A stretch of 64,000 bases of DNA from DASSBR01 sp035708085 (GTDB lineage: Bacteria > Pseudomonadota > Gammaproteobacteria > Natronospirales > DASSBR01): NCBI GenBank assembly GCA_035708085.1, contig DASSTE010000035.1:10071-74070 (forward strand). Reading direction: 5' to 3'. The stretch's first letter is position 1. Each line of letters starts with the position of its first letter. A model generated the notes under the pieces. The model saw only the letters and a list, made by a program, of their open reading frames with translations. It did not search any database and had not been told where the DNA came from. This document shows positions 14,938 through 24,700 of this stretch, one piece after another. The position numbers were made by a program, and so were the translations under genes.

Positions 14938-16662
14938 ATGGATATACAAGCTGCTGTTTTTGCGGCCGGGGGCGTGCTCGCCGGGACGCTTGCCAAGGGC
15001 GCGCTGCTGCTGGCAGTCGCAGCGCTGTTTTCCTTCTGCCTGCGCCGCCGCGCGTCGGCTTCGGTTCGCCACGTCGTCTGGCATCTCGCCTTCGTCGGCT
15101 TGTTGGTACTGCCGCTCGTCGCGGCGCTGGGGCCGACATTCCGGTTGCCGGGGCTGCCGTTCAACGCGGCATCGGCGCCGCCCGCTTTGCGAGCCACTGC
15201 GTCGCCACAAGCTGCACCGGCGCTGGCGCAAACCGGACCTGAGTCGCAAGTGGCGGACGGGGCCGACTTGCCGGCGACGTGGGTTGAAAATGCCGCTCCG
15301 TCGCCGGGCAATTCGGCGCCGCCCGCCTGGCTCACGGCACTGCTGCTGGCCTGGGCGCTCGGCGCAGCCGCGCTGCTGGCACGCCTCGGCGACGGCCTCA
15401 TGCGGATCGCGCGACTCAGTCGCCGCGCCGACGCCGTCGACGATCAGGGCTGGCATGCCTTGGCCGGCGACATCTCAGACCGGCTCGGCCTGCGTCGCAA
15501 GGTCGTGCTTCGCTGCCACCGCGACATCGAGATGCCGATGACGTTCGGCATCCGCCGGCCGGTGATCCTGCTCCCGGCTGCCGCCGCCGACTGGCCAATC
15601 GGCAAGCGCCGCCTGGTGCTGCTGCACGAGTTGGCACACGTCCGCCGTGGCGATGCGCTGACGCAACTCATCATGCAGATCGCCCGCGCGCTGCACTGGC
15701 CGAACCCGCTGGCCTGGGCGGGCGCACGTCGCTTCCTGCTGACGCGCGAACAGGCCTGCGACGACCGCGTCATCAGTGCCGGTGCGCGGCCAAGCGATTA
15801 TGCCGGCCAACTCGTCGAGGTGGCACGCGGGCTGAAGCGTGCTTCGGCATTCGCCGCCACGCCGGCAATGGCCGAGCCCAGCGAACTCCGGACCCGCATC
15901 CAGTCGATCCTCGACGAGCATCGCCGGCGACGGGGCCTGTCGCGCTCCGGCACTGTCGCAATGACGGCTCTCGCGCTCGCGATCGTGGTGCCGCTTGCAT
16001 CGCTGCGCCCCGCCGCAGCCGCGACGGCGCAAAGCGACTCATCGGCCGGCATCGCGCAACGGCAGGCCGCCGAACAGCCTGCACGAGCCATTACGGCGGC
16101 CCGCGAACAAGCGGAGGCTGAGCGTGACAAGGCCCGCGCGAAGGCGGAGGCGCAGCGCGAAATAGCCGTGGCGCAGCGGGAATACGCCGTCGCGGCGCGT
16201 GAAAAGGCCGCTGAGAAGCGCGCGAAGGCGGAGGCAAAACGCGCCGCCGCTCATTACCATCACGCGACCGACCCGCAAACGCAAATTCAGGAGCGCGCCG
16301 TGTTTGCGCTGTCGCAACTGCCGGCGAAGCAAAGCGTACCGCGCCTGATCGAGATCGCGAAGTCGAACGGTAATGAGGCCGTCCGGGAAAAGGCGGTATT
16401 TTGGCTGGGACAAATCGGCAGCCCGAAGGCCGTCGCGTTCCTCAATAAATTCATCGCGAGCGACGCACCGCTCGAATTGCGCGAGAAAGCGTTGTTCGGC
16501 ATTTCGCAGTTACCAAAAAACAGCGTGCCGCTGCTTATCAAGGTCGCGAAGCACGGCTCCAATCAGGGCCTGCGCGAAAGAGCGATCTTTTGGCTTGGTC
16601 AGAGCCAGGATCCGCGCGCAGCCCAGGCGCTGATGGATATCGTGCAGGGGCGGTCGAAATGA
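14938..16662 (+). CDS. BlaR1-like M56 membrane metalloprotease with C-terminal HEAT repeats
   Basis: 574 residues. The ATG at 14938 has AAGGAG at 8-nt spacing; the ATG at 14932 is too close to it. Hydrophobic segments (about 10-30, 42-65, 125-150) and the gluzincin motif HELAHVRRGD (H230, E231, H234) place it in peptidase family M56. After a further membrane segment (about 335-355) there is a long Ala/Glu/Lys/Arg-rich coiled coil (about 380-440), then about four 31-residue HEAT-like repeats (REKAVFWLGQIGSPKA type) to the end. Instead of the penicillin-binding domain of BlaR1, the predicted extracytoplasmic part is thus coiled coil plus HEAT. The stop overlaps the next gene by 4 nt. Likely a stress-sensing antirepressor protease; the signal is unknown. 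Confidence 0.85.
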   Translation: MDIQAAVFAAGGVLAGTLAKGALLLAVAALFSFCLRRRASASVRHVVWHLAFVGLLVLPLVAALGPTFRLPGLPFNAASAPPALRATASPQAAPALAQTGPESQVADGADLPATWVENAAPSPGNSAPPAWLTALLLAWALGAAALLARLGDGLMRIARLSRRADAVDDQGWHALAGDISDRLGLRRKVVLRCHRDIEMPMTFGIRRPVILLPAAAADWPIGKRRLVLLHELAHVRRGDALTQLIMQIARALHWPNPLAWAGARRFLLTREQACDDRVISAGARPSDYAGQLVEVARGLKRASAFAATPAMAEPSELRTRIQSILDEHRRRRGLSRSGTVAMTALALAIVVPLASLRPAAAATAQSDSSAGIAQRQAAEQPARAITAAREQAEAERDKARAKAEAQREIAVAQREYAVAAREKAAEKRAKAEAKRAAAHYHHATDPQTQIQERAVFALSQLPAKQSVPRLIEIAKSNGNEAVREKAVFWLGQIGSPKAVAFLNKFIASDAPLELREKALFGISQLPKNSVPLLIKVAKHGSNQGLRERAIFWLGQSQDPRAAQALMDIVQGRSK

Positions 16663-17726
16663 GTCGACTGAAGATCCTCGGCGTAGCGTTCGCACTGCTG
16701 CTGGCATTGCCCGGCGCGCTGTTGGCGAACACCGTCATCCGCGCGCCGGACACGGCAAAGCCGCTCGCCGCACGCTGGCAATGGGCGCTGCAACAGATCG
16801 ACAATTCACAATGCGGCGGCGGCTGCTGGATCGGCTACAGCATCGAGCGCCGGATGGACCGCGATTCGTACATCGGAAGCTGGGATACAGCCGCCGCCGC
16901 GCAGCCCAGCCTCGGCGAAGTGATTTACGGCAAGCGCATCCTGCCGGGCATGTCGGCGACGGACGGCAAAGTACTGAAGCAGGTCGCGCTGCTGTTTCGA
17001 CTCGACCCGCATACGCACAGCGTCGCGGCGATCGAGGTCAGCAATTTGTCCCGACCGGTCGCTTTGCACGCGCCATTGGTGTGGTTGGGGTCGAGCAGGG
17101 ATGGCCCGAGCCTCGACCTGATCGAAAAGCTTTACGGCGAGACTCATGAGACGGCGGCTCGAAAGCACTTGCTGATGGCGATCGGCCTGCACGACACGCG
17201 CAATCTTGTCGTACCTTTCCTCGGCAAAGTATTAAACGGCCAGGCCGGTGACGAGGTGCGCGGCGCGGCCGCGTTCTGGCTCGGCCAGGGCGGTGCGAAG
17301 GCGCTCAAGCTGCTGGCACACGCGGCGCGTCACGATCGATCCGAGGCGGTGCGCGAAAAAGCGGTATTCGCGATCAGCCTGATCGAGTCGCCGGCGGCCA
17401 CCGACACGCTGATCGATCTGGCCAAAGGTGCGGACAATCGCGAGATTCGCGAGAAGGCCGTGTTCTGGCTTGCGCAGCAGGCGTCGAAGAAAGCCACCGC
17501 CGCACTTATGGGCATTGCGCAAAACGATCGCGACGTCGACGTTCGCAAAAAAGCAGTGTTCGCGTTGTCGCAGTTGCCGGTCGATCAAGGTGTGCCGCGA
17601 CTGATCACGATCGCGAACACGAGCCGGAACATTGAAGTCCGCAAGCAGGCGATTTTCTGGCTCGGCCAGAGCGGCGATCCGCGCGCGGTTGCGGCATTGG
17701 CTAAATTGGCGCGAGGACGACCTTAG
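16659..17726 (+). CDS. Secreted HEAT-repeat protein, partner of the M56 protease
   Basis: 355 residues with a signal peptide (MSRLKILGVAFALLLALPGALLA). After an N-terminal domain with two cysteine-rich spots (DNSQCGGGCWIGYS) there are about six HEAT-like repeats, for example REKAVFWLAQQASKKA and RKQAIFWLGQSGDPRA. These repeats are close to those at the end of the M56 protein, so the pair probably arose by exchange or duplication. The ATG overlaps the M56 stop. A periplasmic ligand, adaptor or inhibitor of the M56 protein is a reasonable guess. Confidence 0.8.
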   Translation: MSRLKILGVAFALLLALPGALLANTVIRAPDTAKPLAARWQWALQQIDNSQCGGGCWIGYSIERRMDRDSYIGSWDTAAAAQPSLGEVIYGKRILPGMSATDGKVLKQVALLFRLDPHTHSVAAIEVSNLSRPVALHAPLVWLGSSRDGPSLDLIEKLYGETHETAARKHLLMAIGLHDTRNLVVPFLGKVLNGQAGDEVRGAAAFWLGQGGAKALKLLAHAARHDRSEAVREKAVFAISLIESPAATDTLIDLAKGADNREIREKAVFWLAQQASKKATAALMGIAQNDRDVDVRKKAVFALSQLPVDQGVPRLITIANTSRNIEVRKQAIFWLGQSGDPRAVAALAKLARGRP

Positions 17727-17738
17727 GAGGGACCGGGG

Positions 17739-17779
17739 AATTCCGTTCGTGCTGAGCCTGTCGAAGTACGGACGGAATT
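17739..17779. repeat. Dispersed palindrome with TGAGCCTGTCGAAG loop
   Basis: AATTCCGTTCGT (17739-17750) pairs with ACGGACGGAATT (17768-17779) at 11 of 12 positions around a TGAGCCTGTCGAAG loop. It lies between two convergent genes and could end both transcripts. Confidence 0.65.
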
Positions 17780-17840
17780 TCACGATGGTGAAAGAGCCCA
17801 GGCCCAGGGCGAACGGCCGGATAGAGAGTCATCGGAACGT

Positions 17841-20810
17841 TCAACTTCTCGGCAGCTCAACCGTAAAAGTCGCGCCCTCGCCTTCCCCGCTTCTCACCTG
17901 CACAGATCCGCCCATCGCCTCGACGATCTTGCGAACGGTCCACAAGCCCAGGCCCAGGCCGCCGAAATGCTGCGCCGGCACGGCCCGCTCGAACCGTTCG
18001 AAAATGCGCGCCTGCTCGGCCGGCGCGATGCCGGGGCCGTAATCGCAGACCCACAGCCGCACCCGCGCATCGTCGGCCTCGACGCCGATTTTGACCGGCT
18101 GGCCGGCGCCGTACTTGAGCGCATTCGACAGCAGCTTCGAGACGATTTGTTCCAGGCGGGCACGGTCCCACTGCCCAATGACCGAGTCAGGCAGCGACTG
18201 AGTGATTTGGGTGTCCTCCCGCCGGTCCCTTGATGGCAGAGCCTCCACCGCCTCGCGAACCACTTCGACCAGGTCGACTTCTTCCGGGGCCAGCTTCAGC
18301 CGACCTGCGGTAATACGCGAGACGTCCAGCAGATCGGTGACGAGGTCGCTCATCCGTTCGATGCTGCCGGTCAACTTGACCACTTCATTCTGGCTGCGCT
18401 CGTCGTGCGCCAGGCGTGCGAGGATGTGGGCCTGCAGGCGCATCGCCGTCAGCGGCGTGCGCAGTTCGTGCGACGCGAGCGACAGGAATTCGTCGCGCGC
18501 CTCAAGCGTTTCGCGCAGCTTTTCGGTTTCGATTTCGTCGCGCGCCGCGGCCCGCCGCAGCCGCGCCATGTCGAGCTGGGTGCGTACGCGGGCAAGCAAC
18601 TCCCGCGCCGAAAACGGCTTGACGAGGTAATCGTCGGCGCCGCTTTCAAGCCCTTCCACCGTCGCCTCTTCGCCGGCCCTGGCCGACAGCAGCACGACCG
18701 GCACCGCGCGGGTATGCTCATCGGCGCGCAGTTCGCGCACCAGTGCGAAGCCGTCGAGGCCGGGCATCATCACGTCGGACAGGATCAGGTCGGGCGGCTC
18801 GGCGCGAATGGCCGCAATCGCGGCCGCGCCATCGGCCGCCGTTTCGACATCGCTGAAATGGCAGCGCAGGATGCCCGCGACGTAGCGGCGCAAGTCGGCG
18901 TTGTCGTCGATCAGCAAAATGCGGGCGGCGGCCTTGTCGCCCGAGGCTCCGGCAGCGGCCGACGCTACGAATTCCGAATTGTCATCCCTTGCGTCGATGG
19001 CCGACCAGCGCCGCGCCTCCTCAACGAACGGCGCGGCGGCGGCCGATGATAACGGCCGCGACTGATGCTCGACGCGCTCCGCCGGCAAATGAGCTGTCCC
19101 GCCCGGTATACAGACCGTGAACGTGCTGCCCGCGCCCAATTGGCTGGCGGCAGTCACGCGCCCGCCATGCTGGTCCACCAAATCCCTGACCAGCGCCAGG
19201 CCGATGCCGGTACCCTCGTGGCTGCGACCGTGGGTCGTCTGCACCCGATGAAAGCGATCGAAGACACGCGGCAATTCTTCTTCGGGAATGCCGACCCCCG
19301 TGTCAGCAACCGTCAGCACGGCCTCGCCGTCCCGCCATTCAAGGCGCACGTCGATTCGACCTTCGTGGGTGTATTTCACCGCATTGGAGAGCAGATTCAG
19401 AACGATCTTTTCCCACATTTCCGGATCGACGTAGACCTGCTCCGGCAACGGCGGGCAGTCGACATTCAGCGCCAGCCCGGCGCTTTCGGCCGCCGAGTGG
19501 AACGCACTGGCGAGGTCCGCAGTAAAGGCCGCAAGATCGGTGGGCGAAAATCGGGCGCGGGCCCGGCCAGCCTCCATGCGCGCGAAGCTGAGCAGCGTGT
19601 TGACCATCCGGGACAGTCGTAACGCGTTGCGCCATACCATGGCGAGCTGTTCCTCGGGAAGTGTCCGTTCGGCGCTGGCAAGCGCCCGTTCGATCGGCCC
19701 GAGGATCAGGGTCAACGGCGTTCGAAATTCGTGGCTGATATTGTTGAAGAAAATCGTCTTGGCCCGATCGAGTTCGGCCAGTTGCTCGGCCCGTTCGCGC
19801 TCGGTTTCGTGAGCCCGGGCATTCGCCAGCGCTGCCGTCAGATGTTCGCCCACGAGCTCGAGAAATTCGCGATATTTGCCATCGAGCATGCGCCGCGGGC
19901 TGGTGCCCACAACCAGCACACCGTAGACGGGGTCGCTGCCGCGATGCGCCAGCGGCATCACCACCGCCGTGTGCGCCGGCTCCGGGCACGGCCCCCCCGG
20001 CATCGGCCCAAAACGCTCGGAGAGATCGGTCACCACTTCAATAGAATGATTGCGCAGCACCGCGGCAAGCGGCCAGCCTGTCGCGTCGTCAAGCGCCGGA
20101 TCGGCCGGCGCGCCCGGCTCTCCCGCTACGATGCCAGCGGTCGCCGCCAGCCGGACCTGCTCGCCGGCATACAGGTACAGCAGCGCAAAAGGTACGTCGA
20201 TCGGATTCCGTTCAAGAACGTGTGCGGCGGTCTGGCAGACGCTATCGATTGCCTTGACGCCGGCAGCCTGGCTCGCCAGTTCGCTCAGGGTTGTCAGACG
20301 CCGCTCGGCTTCGACCCGCTCCGTGGTTTCGACCGCCGCACAAAAGAGGCCGCCGATGCCGCCGCAATCGTCACGGATCGCACTGTAACTGAACGTAAAC
20401 CACGCGTTCTCGAGATAGCCACTGCGCTGGAGCGGTACCAGCATGTCTTCCTGGGCGACCGATTCACCGCGCAGGACGCGCTCGAACAGCGGACCGATAA
20501 GCTCCGGCCACACTTCCCGGAACGCCTCTGCCGTCGGCATACCGAGCATCGCCGGATGCTTGTCGCCGATCAGCGGCCGGTAGCAGTCGTTATAGAAGAA
20601 GTGAAAGTCAGGGCCCCAGGCGACAACCATCGGAAATTCCGCGGGCAGAATCAGGTTGATGGCGCTGAGCAGCGATTCCGGCCACGTTCGGGCCGGCCCG
20701 AGGGCCGATTTTGACCAATCGTTGGCCCGCATCAGCGCACCCATTTCGCCACCGCCGACGAAAAGTTCCTCCGGGTGCCCGATCCGCGTTCGGGGAGTCA
20801 AATCAGGCAT
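17841..20810 (-). CDS. Hybrid sensor histidine kinase: PAS-GAF-kinase-receiver-kinase
   Basis: 989 residues with no membrane segment. Order: PAS-like sensor (about 20-165), GAF (about 185-340), first HisKA (NISHEFRTPLTL, H360) with ATPase domain (ADTGVGIPEEELP, GTGIGLALVRDL), receiver domain (LIDDNADLRR, phospho-acceptor D679 in LSDVMMPG, KPFSARE), second HisKA (LASHELRTPLT, H781) with ATPase domain (CDYGPGIAP, GLGLGLWTVRKI). Both kinase modules look intact. The internal receiver probably passes signals between them. No cognate output regulator is adjacent, so the partner is unknown. The protein should be cytoplasmic. Confidence 0.9.
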   Translation of the reverse strand: MPDLTPRTRIGHPEELFVGGGEMGALMRANDWSKSALGPARTWPESLLSAINLILPAEFPMVVAWGPDFHFFYNDCYRPLIGDKHPAMLGMPTAEAFREVWPELIGPLFERVLRGESVAQEDMLVPLQRSGYLENAWFTFSYSAIRDDCGGIGGLFCAAVETTERVEAERRLTTLSELASQAAGVKAIDSVCQTAAHVLERNPIDVPFALLYLYAGEQVRLAATAGIVAGEPGAPADPALDDATGWPLAAVLRNHSIEVVTDLSERFGPMPGGPCPEPAHTAVVMPLAHRGSDPVYGVLVVGTSPRRMLDGKYREFLELVGEHLTAALANARAHETERERAEQLAELDRAKTIFFNNISHEFRTPLTLILGPIERALASAERTLPEEQLAMVWRNALRLSRMVNTLLSFARMEAGRARARFSPTDLAAFTADLASAFHSAAESAGLALNVDCPPLPEQVYVDPEMWEKIVLNLLSNAVKYTHEGRIDVRLEWRDGEAVLTVADTGVGIPEEELPRVFDRFHRVQTTHGRSHEGTGIGLALVRDLVDQHGGRVTAASQLGAGSTFTVCIPGGTAHLPAERVEHQSRPLSSAAAAPFVEEARRWSAIDARDDNSEFVASAAAGASGDKAAARILLIDDNADLRRYVAGILRCHFSDVETAADGAAAIAAIRAEPPDLILSDVMMPGLDGFALVRELRADEHTRAVPVVLLSARAGEEATVEGLESGADDYLVKPFSARELLARVRTQLDMARLRRAAARDEIETEKLRETLEARDEFLSLASHELRTPLTAMRLQAHILARLAHDERSQNEVVKLTGSIERMSDLVTDLLDVSRITAGRLKLAPEEVDLVEVVREAVEALPSRDRREDTQITQSLPDSVIGQWDRARLEQIVSKLLSNALKYGAGQPVKIGVEADDARVRLWVCDYGPGIAPAEQARIFERFERAVPAQHFGGLGLGLWTVRKIVEAMGGSVQVRSGEGEGATFTVELPRS

Positions 20811-20906
20811 ACCTTACTCTTCCTTAAGCAGGCATTGATGGTACCAGACAATAGCGGTGGATCGCTGGCCCTGTTCCCAGGTTCGCCCATTTCGGCGCCG
20901 CAAACC

Positions 20907-21776
20907 TTACTTGTCGGGCAACCTGCCGGCGGCGGCCTTGACCGCGGGGCTGTTACACACGCTCGCCGGCTTCTCGCCGGTCAGCTCGCAGATGGCGGCG
21001 GTGTAGACATTCGCCGCACTGATTATCCGGTTACTCAGGTCGGACTGGCCCGCCTTGAGTTGGCGCGCGACATTCTGCCAAGACAGGCTTGAAAGCAAGT
21101 TCGGCATAAACGGCGCCACGTTCTCGACATAGCGCCCACCAATGTAAACGAATGGAATTGCGCCGGGCACTTTCGTATACGGCGGGGCGTCGAATCGCTG
21201 AAAGACAGCCTGTTGGGCGTCGCTGGGCTTGTTCAGGGAGTGACCCTGCCGGTCGGCGATATCGACTGCGTCAAACCGGATGTAGTCACTGTGATAGTGC
21301 GCGCCGTCGAAGCTGAACGTCACCGTGTCGGCGTAAACGTCGGTGCTGCTGGAGCGCATGTAGCGCAGACCGTCGAAGTTCCCGAAGCGGAGCAACGCCA
21401 CTACCAGCGGCCAGCGCAACGCCGCGCAATAGGGGCAGAAGTCGGCGCCGATATAAAGCACGACGGGTTTTCCGGAGCCAAGGGTCGGGCCGGAAATGGA
21501 TTGCAGCGAAACCTTCGCCGGTAGGCGTTGCCGGGTAAGACTTCGTCGGCTGATCGTGTTCAGCGCCCGCATCAAGTCCGCGCCGACCGTCGAACCGACC
21601 TTGCCCGTTGAAGTGCGCGTCGAAGCGTTGTTCGCGGAGGTGCTGCGAGCCGAAGTACCGTTTGCCGCAGTGCTCGTCGAGTTGCTCGTCTGATTTGACG
21701 AGTTGCAACCGGCGGCGGTGGCCGCCAGCAGTACCAGCGCCGTGACGCCGACCAATCGTTTCAGACCCGGTTTCAT
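20907..21776 (-). CDS. DUF929-family lipoprotein with thioredoxin-like CPYC motif
   Basis: 289 residues. Lipoprotein signal MKPGLKRLVGVTALVLLAATAAGC, then a low-complexity Ser/Thr/Asn linker (about 25-60). The core has VVLYIGADFCPYCAALRWPL, typical of DUF929 proteins with a thioredoxin-like CxxC site, and the SSSTDVYADTVTFSFDGAHY segment. The ATG overlaps the lhr stop (ATGA), and GAGGGAG lies upstream, so it is the distal gene of an operon with lhr. DUF929 is better known from archaea and acid-tolerant bacteria. A periplasmic thiol-disulfide role is inferred only from the CPYC motif. Confidence 0.8.
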   Translation of the reverse strand: MKPGLKRLVGVTALVLLAATAAGCNSSNQTSNSTSTAANGTSARSTSANNASTRTSTGKVGSTVGADLMRALNTISRRSLTRQRLPAKVSLQSISGPTLGSGKPVVLYIGADFCPYCAALRWPLVVALLRFGNFDGLRYMRSSSTDVYADTVTFSFDGAHYHSDYIRFDAVDIADRQGHSLNKPSDAQQAVFQRFDAPPYTKVPGAIPFVYIGGRYVENVAPFMPNLLSSLSWQNVARQLKAGQSDLSNRIISAANVYTAAICELTGEKPASVCNSPAVKAAAGRLPDK

Positions 21777-24700
21777 GCGATGCTGCTCCCTCGTTGCTGT
21801 TGTGCCGGGGCCGGAAGTCTGTGCTGCAACAAATGGTTGCGCAGCGCCCATTGGCCTTCCGGCGGTACCTCGGCCAGAAATCGTACCTCACCGGCGGCGT
21901 GGCACGCGACCGGCAATCCGTCGCGATACAGTATCCGATTCCCCGCCAGCGCCGCGAGCCGGTCGCCCGGCAGGATAATGCCGACCAGGTTGAGCGGATC
22001 GGCGGCGGAGATCGAAACCAGCGCGCCGTCCGGCTTCTGCTTGCGCATATCGCGCAGCGCGCCGACCGCATCCGGCAGCGCAAATTGCTCGCCGCTCATG
22101 CCGGCGACAAAGCGGCCGCCGCGAATTTCCCCGCGCGCTTCGAGGCGCCGATAAACGTACAGCAATTCCCGCCACGGCGGCAGCGCCGTTTCGCGTTCGA
22201 GCAGCTTGCGGAACACAACGCCGTAGCGCAACAACAGCGTCGCGGCGATGTGCTCGAGCGTCTCCGTGTCGAGCCGGCGGTCGTCGTCGAATTGAATTAC
22301 CGGGCCGTGCGTCAGCGTCCAGCGGCCGGCGGTGTCGAGGCCGCCGATGCCGACGCGCCGCCGGCGGCCGCGCGGCGCTAGTCGCGGCCGCCGATGTGCC
22401 GGCTGTACGAGCGCGCGCAAGCCGGCGAAGGTATCGGCGGTCGCCAGTCCCCAGGCGGCGAGTTCGGACAGCGCTTCTTCGACCTGCGTGCGCAGCAGGC
22501 CCGTCGTTTCGACCAGGTCGCTGAAGAAGGAGGCGCCATCGTGTTGCAAGGCGGACGCCACCTGGCGCGCCGCGGCGGACAGTGGAATCGTCTCGATATC
22601 CGGCGCGGGAAACAGCGCCCGCCAGTGTCGGCGATGCGCGCGCGGCAACAGCGCGATCGGCGTTGCGCGCACCGGCGCCACCGCGCGTTTGGCCGTGATG
22701 CCCTGCGGATCCTCGCGCTGGGCGGCCTTCGGCGGCACGAGTCGCATCCAGGTGACCGCGCCGCTGGCGCAGAGCTGGTCGAGCATCACCGACAAATAGC
22801 CGCCCACCCGCGCCGGCAGGATATCGCGCTCCCACGCCGCGGCCGGAATCGAATAGCCTTCGAGTTGTTCGATTGCGGCGGCGAGCGCATCCGGGCCTTC
22901 GGCGCGCTCGTCGATGCCGTGCCAGCGGAACAGGAAGCGCATGAAGTCGGCGGGGCTGACCGGCTCGATTTCCGCGCGCAGCTTTTTGAGCGTGTAGCGA
23001 TGGATACGTGCGAGCAGGCGGCGGTCGCACCATTCGACGGCGTCGGCTGACGTAAATCCGCCGCGTAATGCGAAGCCTTCGGCTTCGAGCGCGGAGACGG
23101 CGACATGGATTTCCGTTTCGGCCGCCGCCAGCGGGGCCGCCAGCGCCGCCGCCGTCACCGGGCCGAGCCCTTCGAGGCGGCTGCGGATGAGTTCGCGTAA
23201 CGCGCTGGCGCGCTCGGCGGCAGCTTCGCCGGGGATGGCTTCAATTTCGGGATTGGCACTAGCTTCGGGCCATATTTGCCGGACCTCGGCGAGGCGTTCG
23301 GCGGCGACCCACAGCGGCGCGACTCCGGGCACCCTCACCCCCAGCCCCTCGGCAACTGCTCCGGGCTTTGCCCTACCTCGTGCATCCATGCAGTCGTCTC
23401 CCGAGGGGAGAGGAGAGAAAACCGTCGCCCGGCCGGCTTCGCATAGTTCGTCGAACAGCGGCTGCCAGCTGCCGCGCCGACCCTCGTCCGCCGTCATGAA
23501 TCCGAGCACCACCAGCGCGTCGTACAACTCGTCTGCGGTGCGTGCATCGGGCCAGGCTTCTTCGCGCACCCGCTCGATCGCGACGGGATCGAGGCTGCCG
23601 AGGTCGGCTGCGTCCGTCACGTCCATCAGGCCGCGCGACTGCACCGCCAGCGTGCGGCGTTCCTCGGCCGGCGCGTCATCGAGGAACGCGTACGGGCGCG
23701 CGTTCAGCACTTCCTGCGCGAGCGGCGACGGGCTCACCAGGTCGCGCGTGACGACCTTGATCTCGCCCCGCTCCAGCCGCGCGAGCAGCCGTTCAAGTCC
23801 CTCGACATCCATGACTTCGTGCAGGCAGTCATCCATGGTCTGCTTGACCAGCGGATGATCCGGGATTTCACGCGCGCCGGCGGCAAGATTTTCGGCGCAG
23901 GCCAGCTGGTCCGGAAAGATCAGCGCCATCAGGTCTTCGGCGTCGCTGCGCTGGAACTGCGGCGGCATCCGCTTGCCGTTGCGCATGCGCTTGATCGCGA
24001 GCGCCGTCGTCGCATTCCAGCGCCAGTGCGTCGGGAACATCGGCGCGGCGAGCAGCGCCTGGCTCAGGACGTCGCGCGCGGTCTTGGCGTTGAGGTAGCG
24101 CGCCACGTCTTCAAGTTGAAAACTGTGAGTGGCGCCGAGCGACAGGACGATCGTGTCTTCGAGCGCGGCGGCCTGCAGCTCAAAGTTGAACTTGCGGCAG
24201 AAGCGCTTGCGCAACGCCAGGCCGAACGCCCGGTTGATGCGCGAACCGTACGGGGAATGAATCACCAGGTGCTGATCGCCGGCCTCGTCGAAGAAGCGCT
24301 CGAAGACCAGCGTCTCCTGCGTCGGCAGTGCCCCGAGCGCCGCGCGGGCGGCGGCGAGATAATCGATCAGTTGATCGGCCGCGGCTGGGGCAAGATTGAA
24401 TTCATTACGCGCGCATTCGCGCGCACTATCAGTGCCTTCCGCAATAAGTGCGTCCGTTCGCGCACGCAAATCGGATACCGCCACCGACAATTCATCCGTC
24501 CGGCCAGGCGCCTCTCCGAACCAGAACGGGATGTTGGGCGGCTGCCCCTTCGCATCCTCCACGTACACCTTGCCCTGCCCCACTTTCTGAATCCGGTACG
24601 AGGTATTGCCGAGTTGAAAGATATCGCCGGCAATGCTTTCGAACGCGAAATCCTCGTTGAGCGTGCCGACGCGCAAGCCTTCCGGGCTCAATACGACTTC

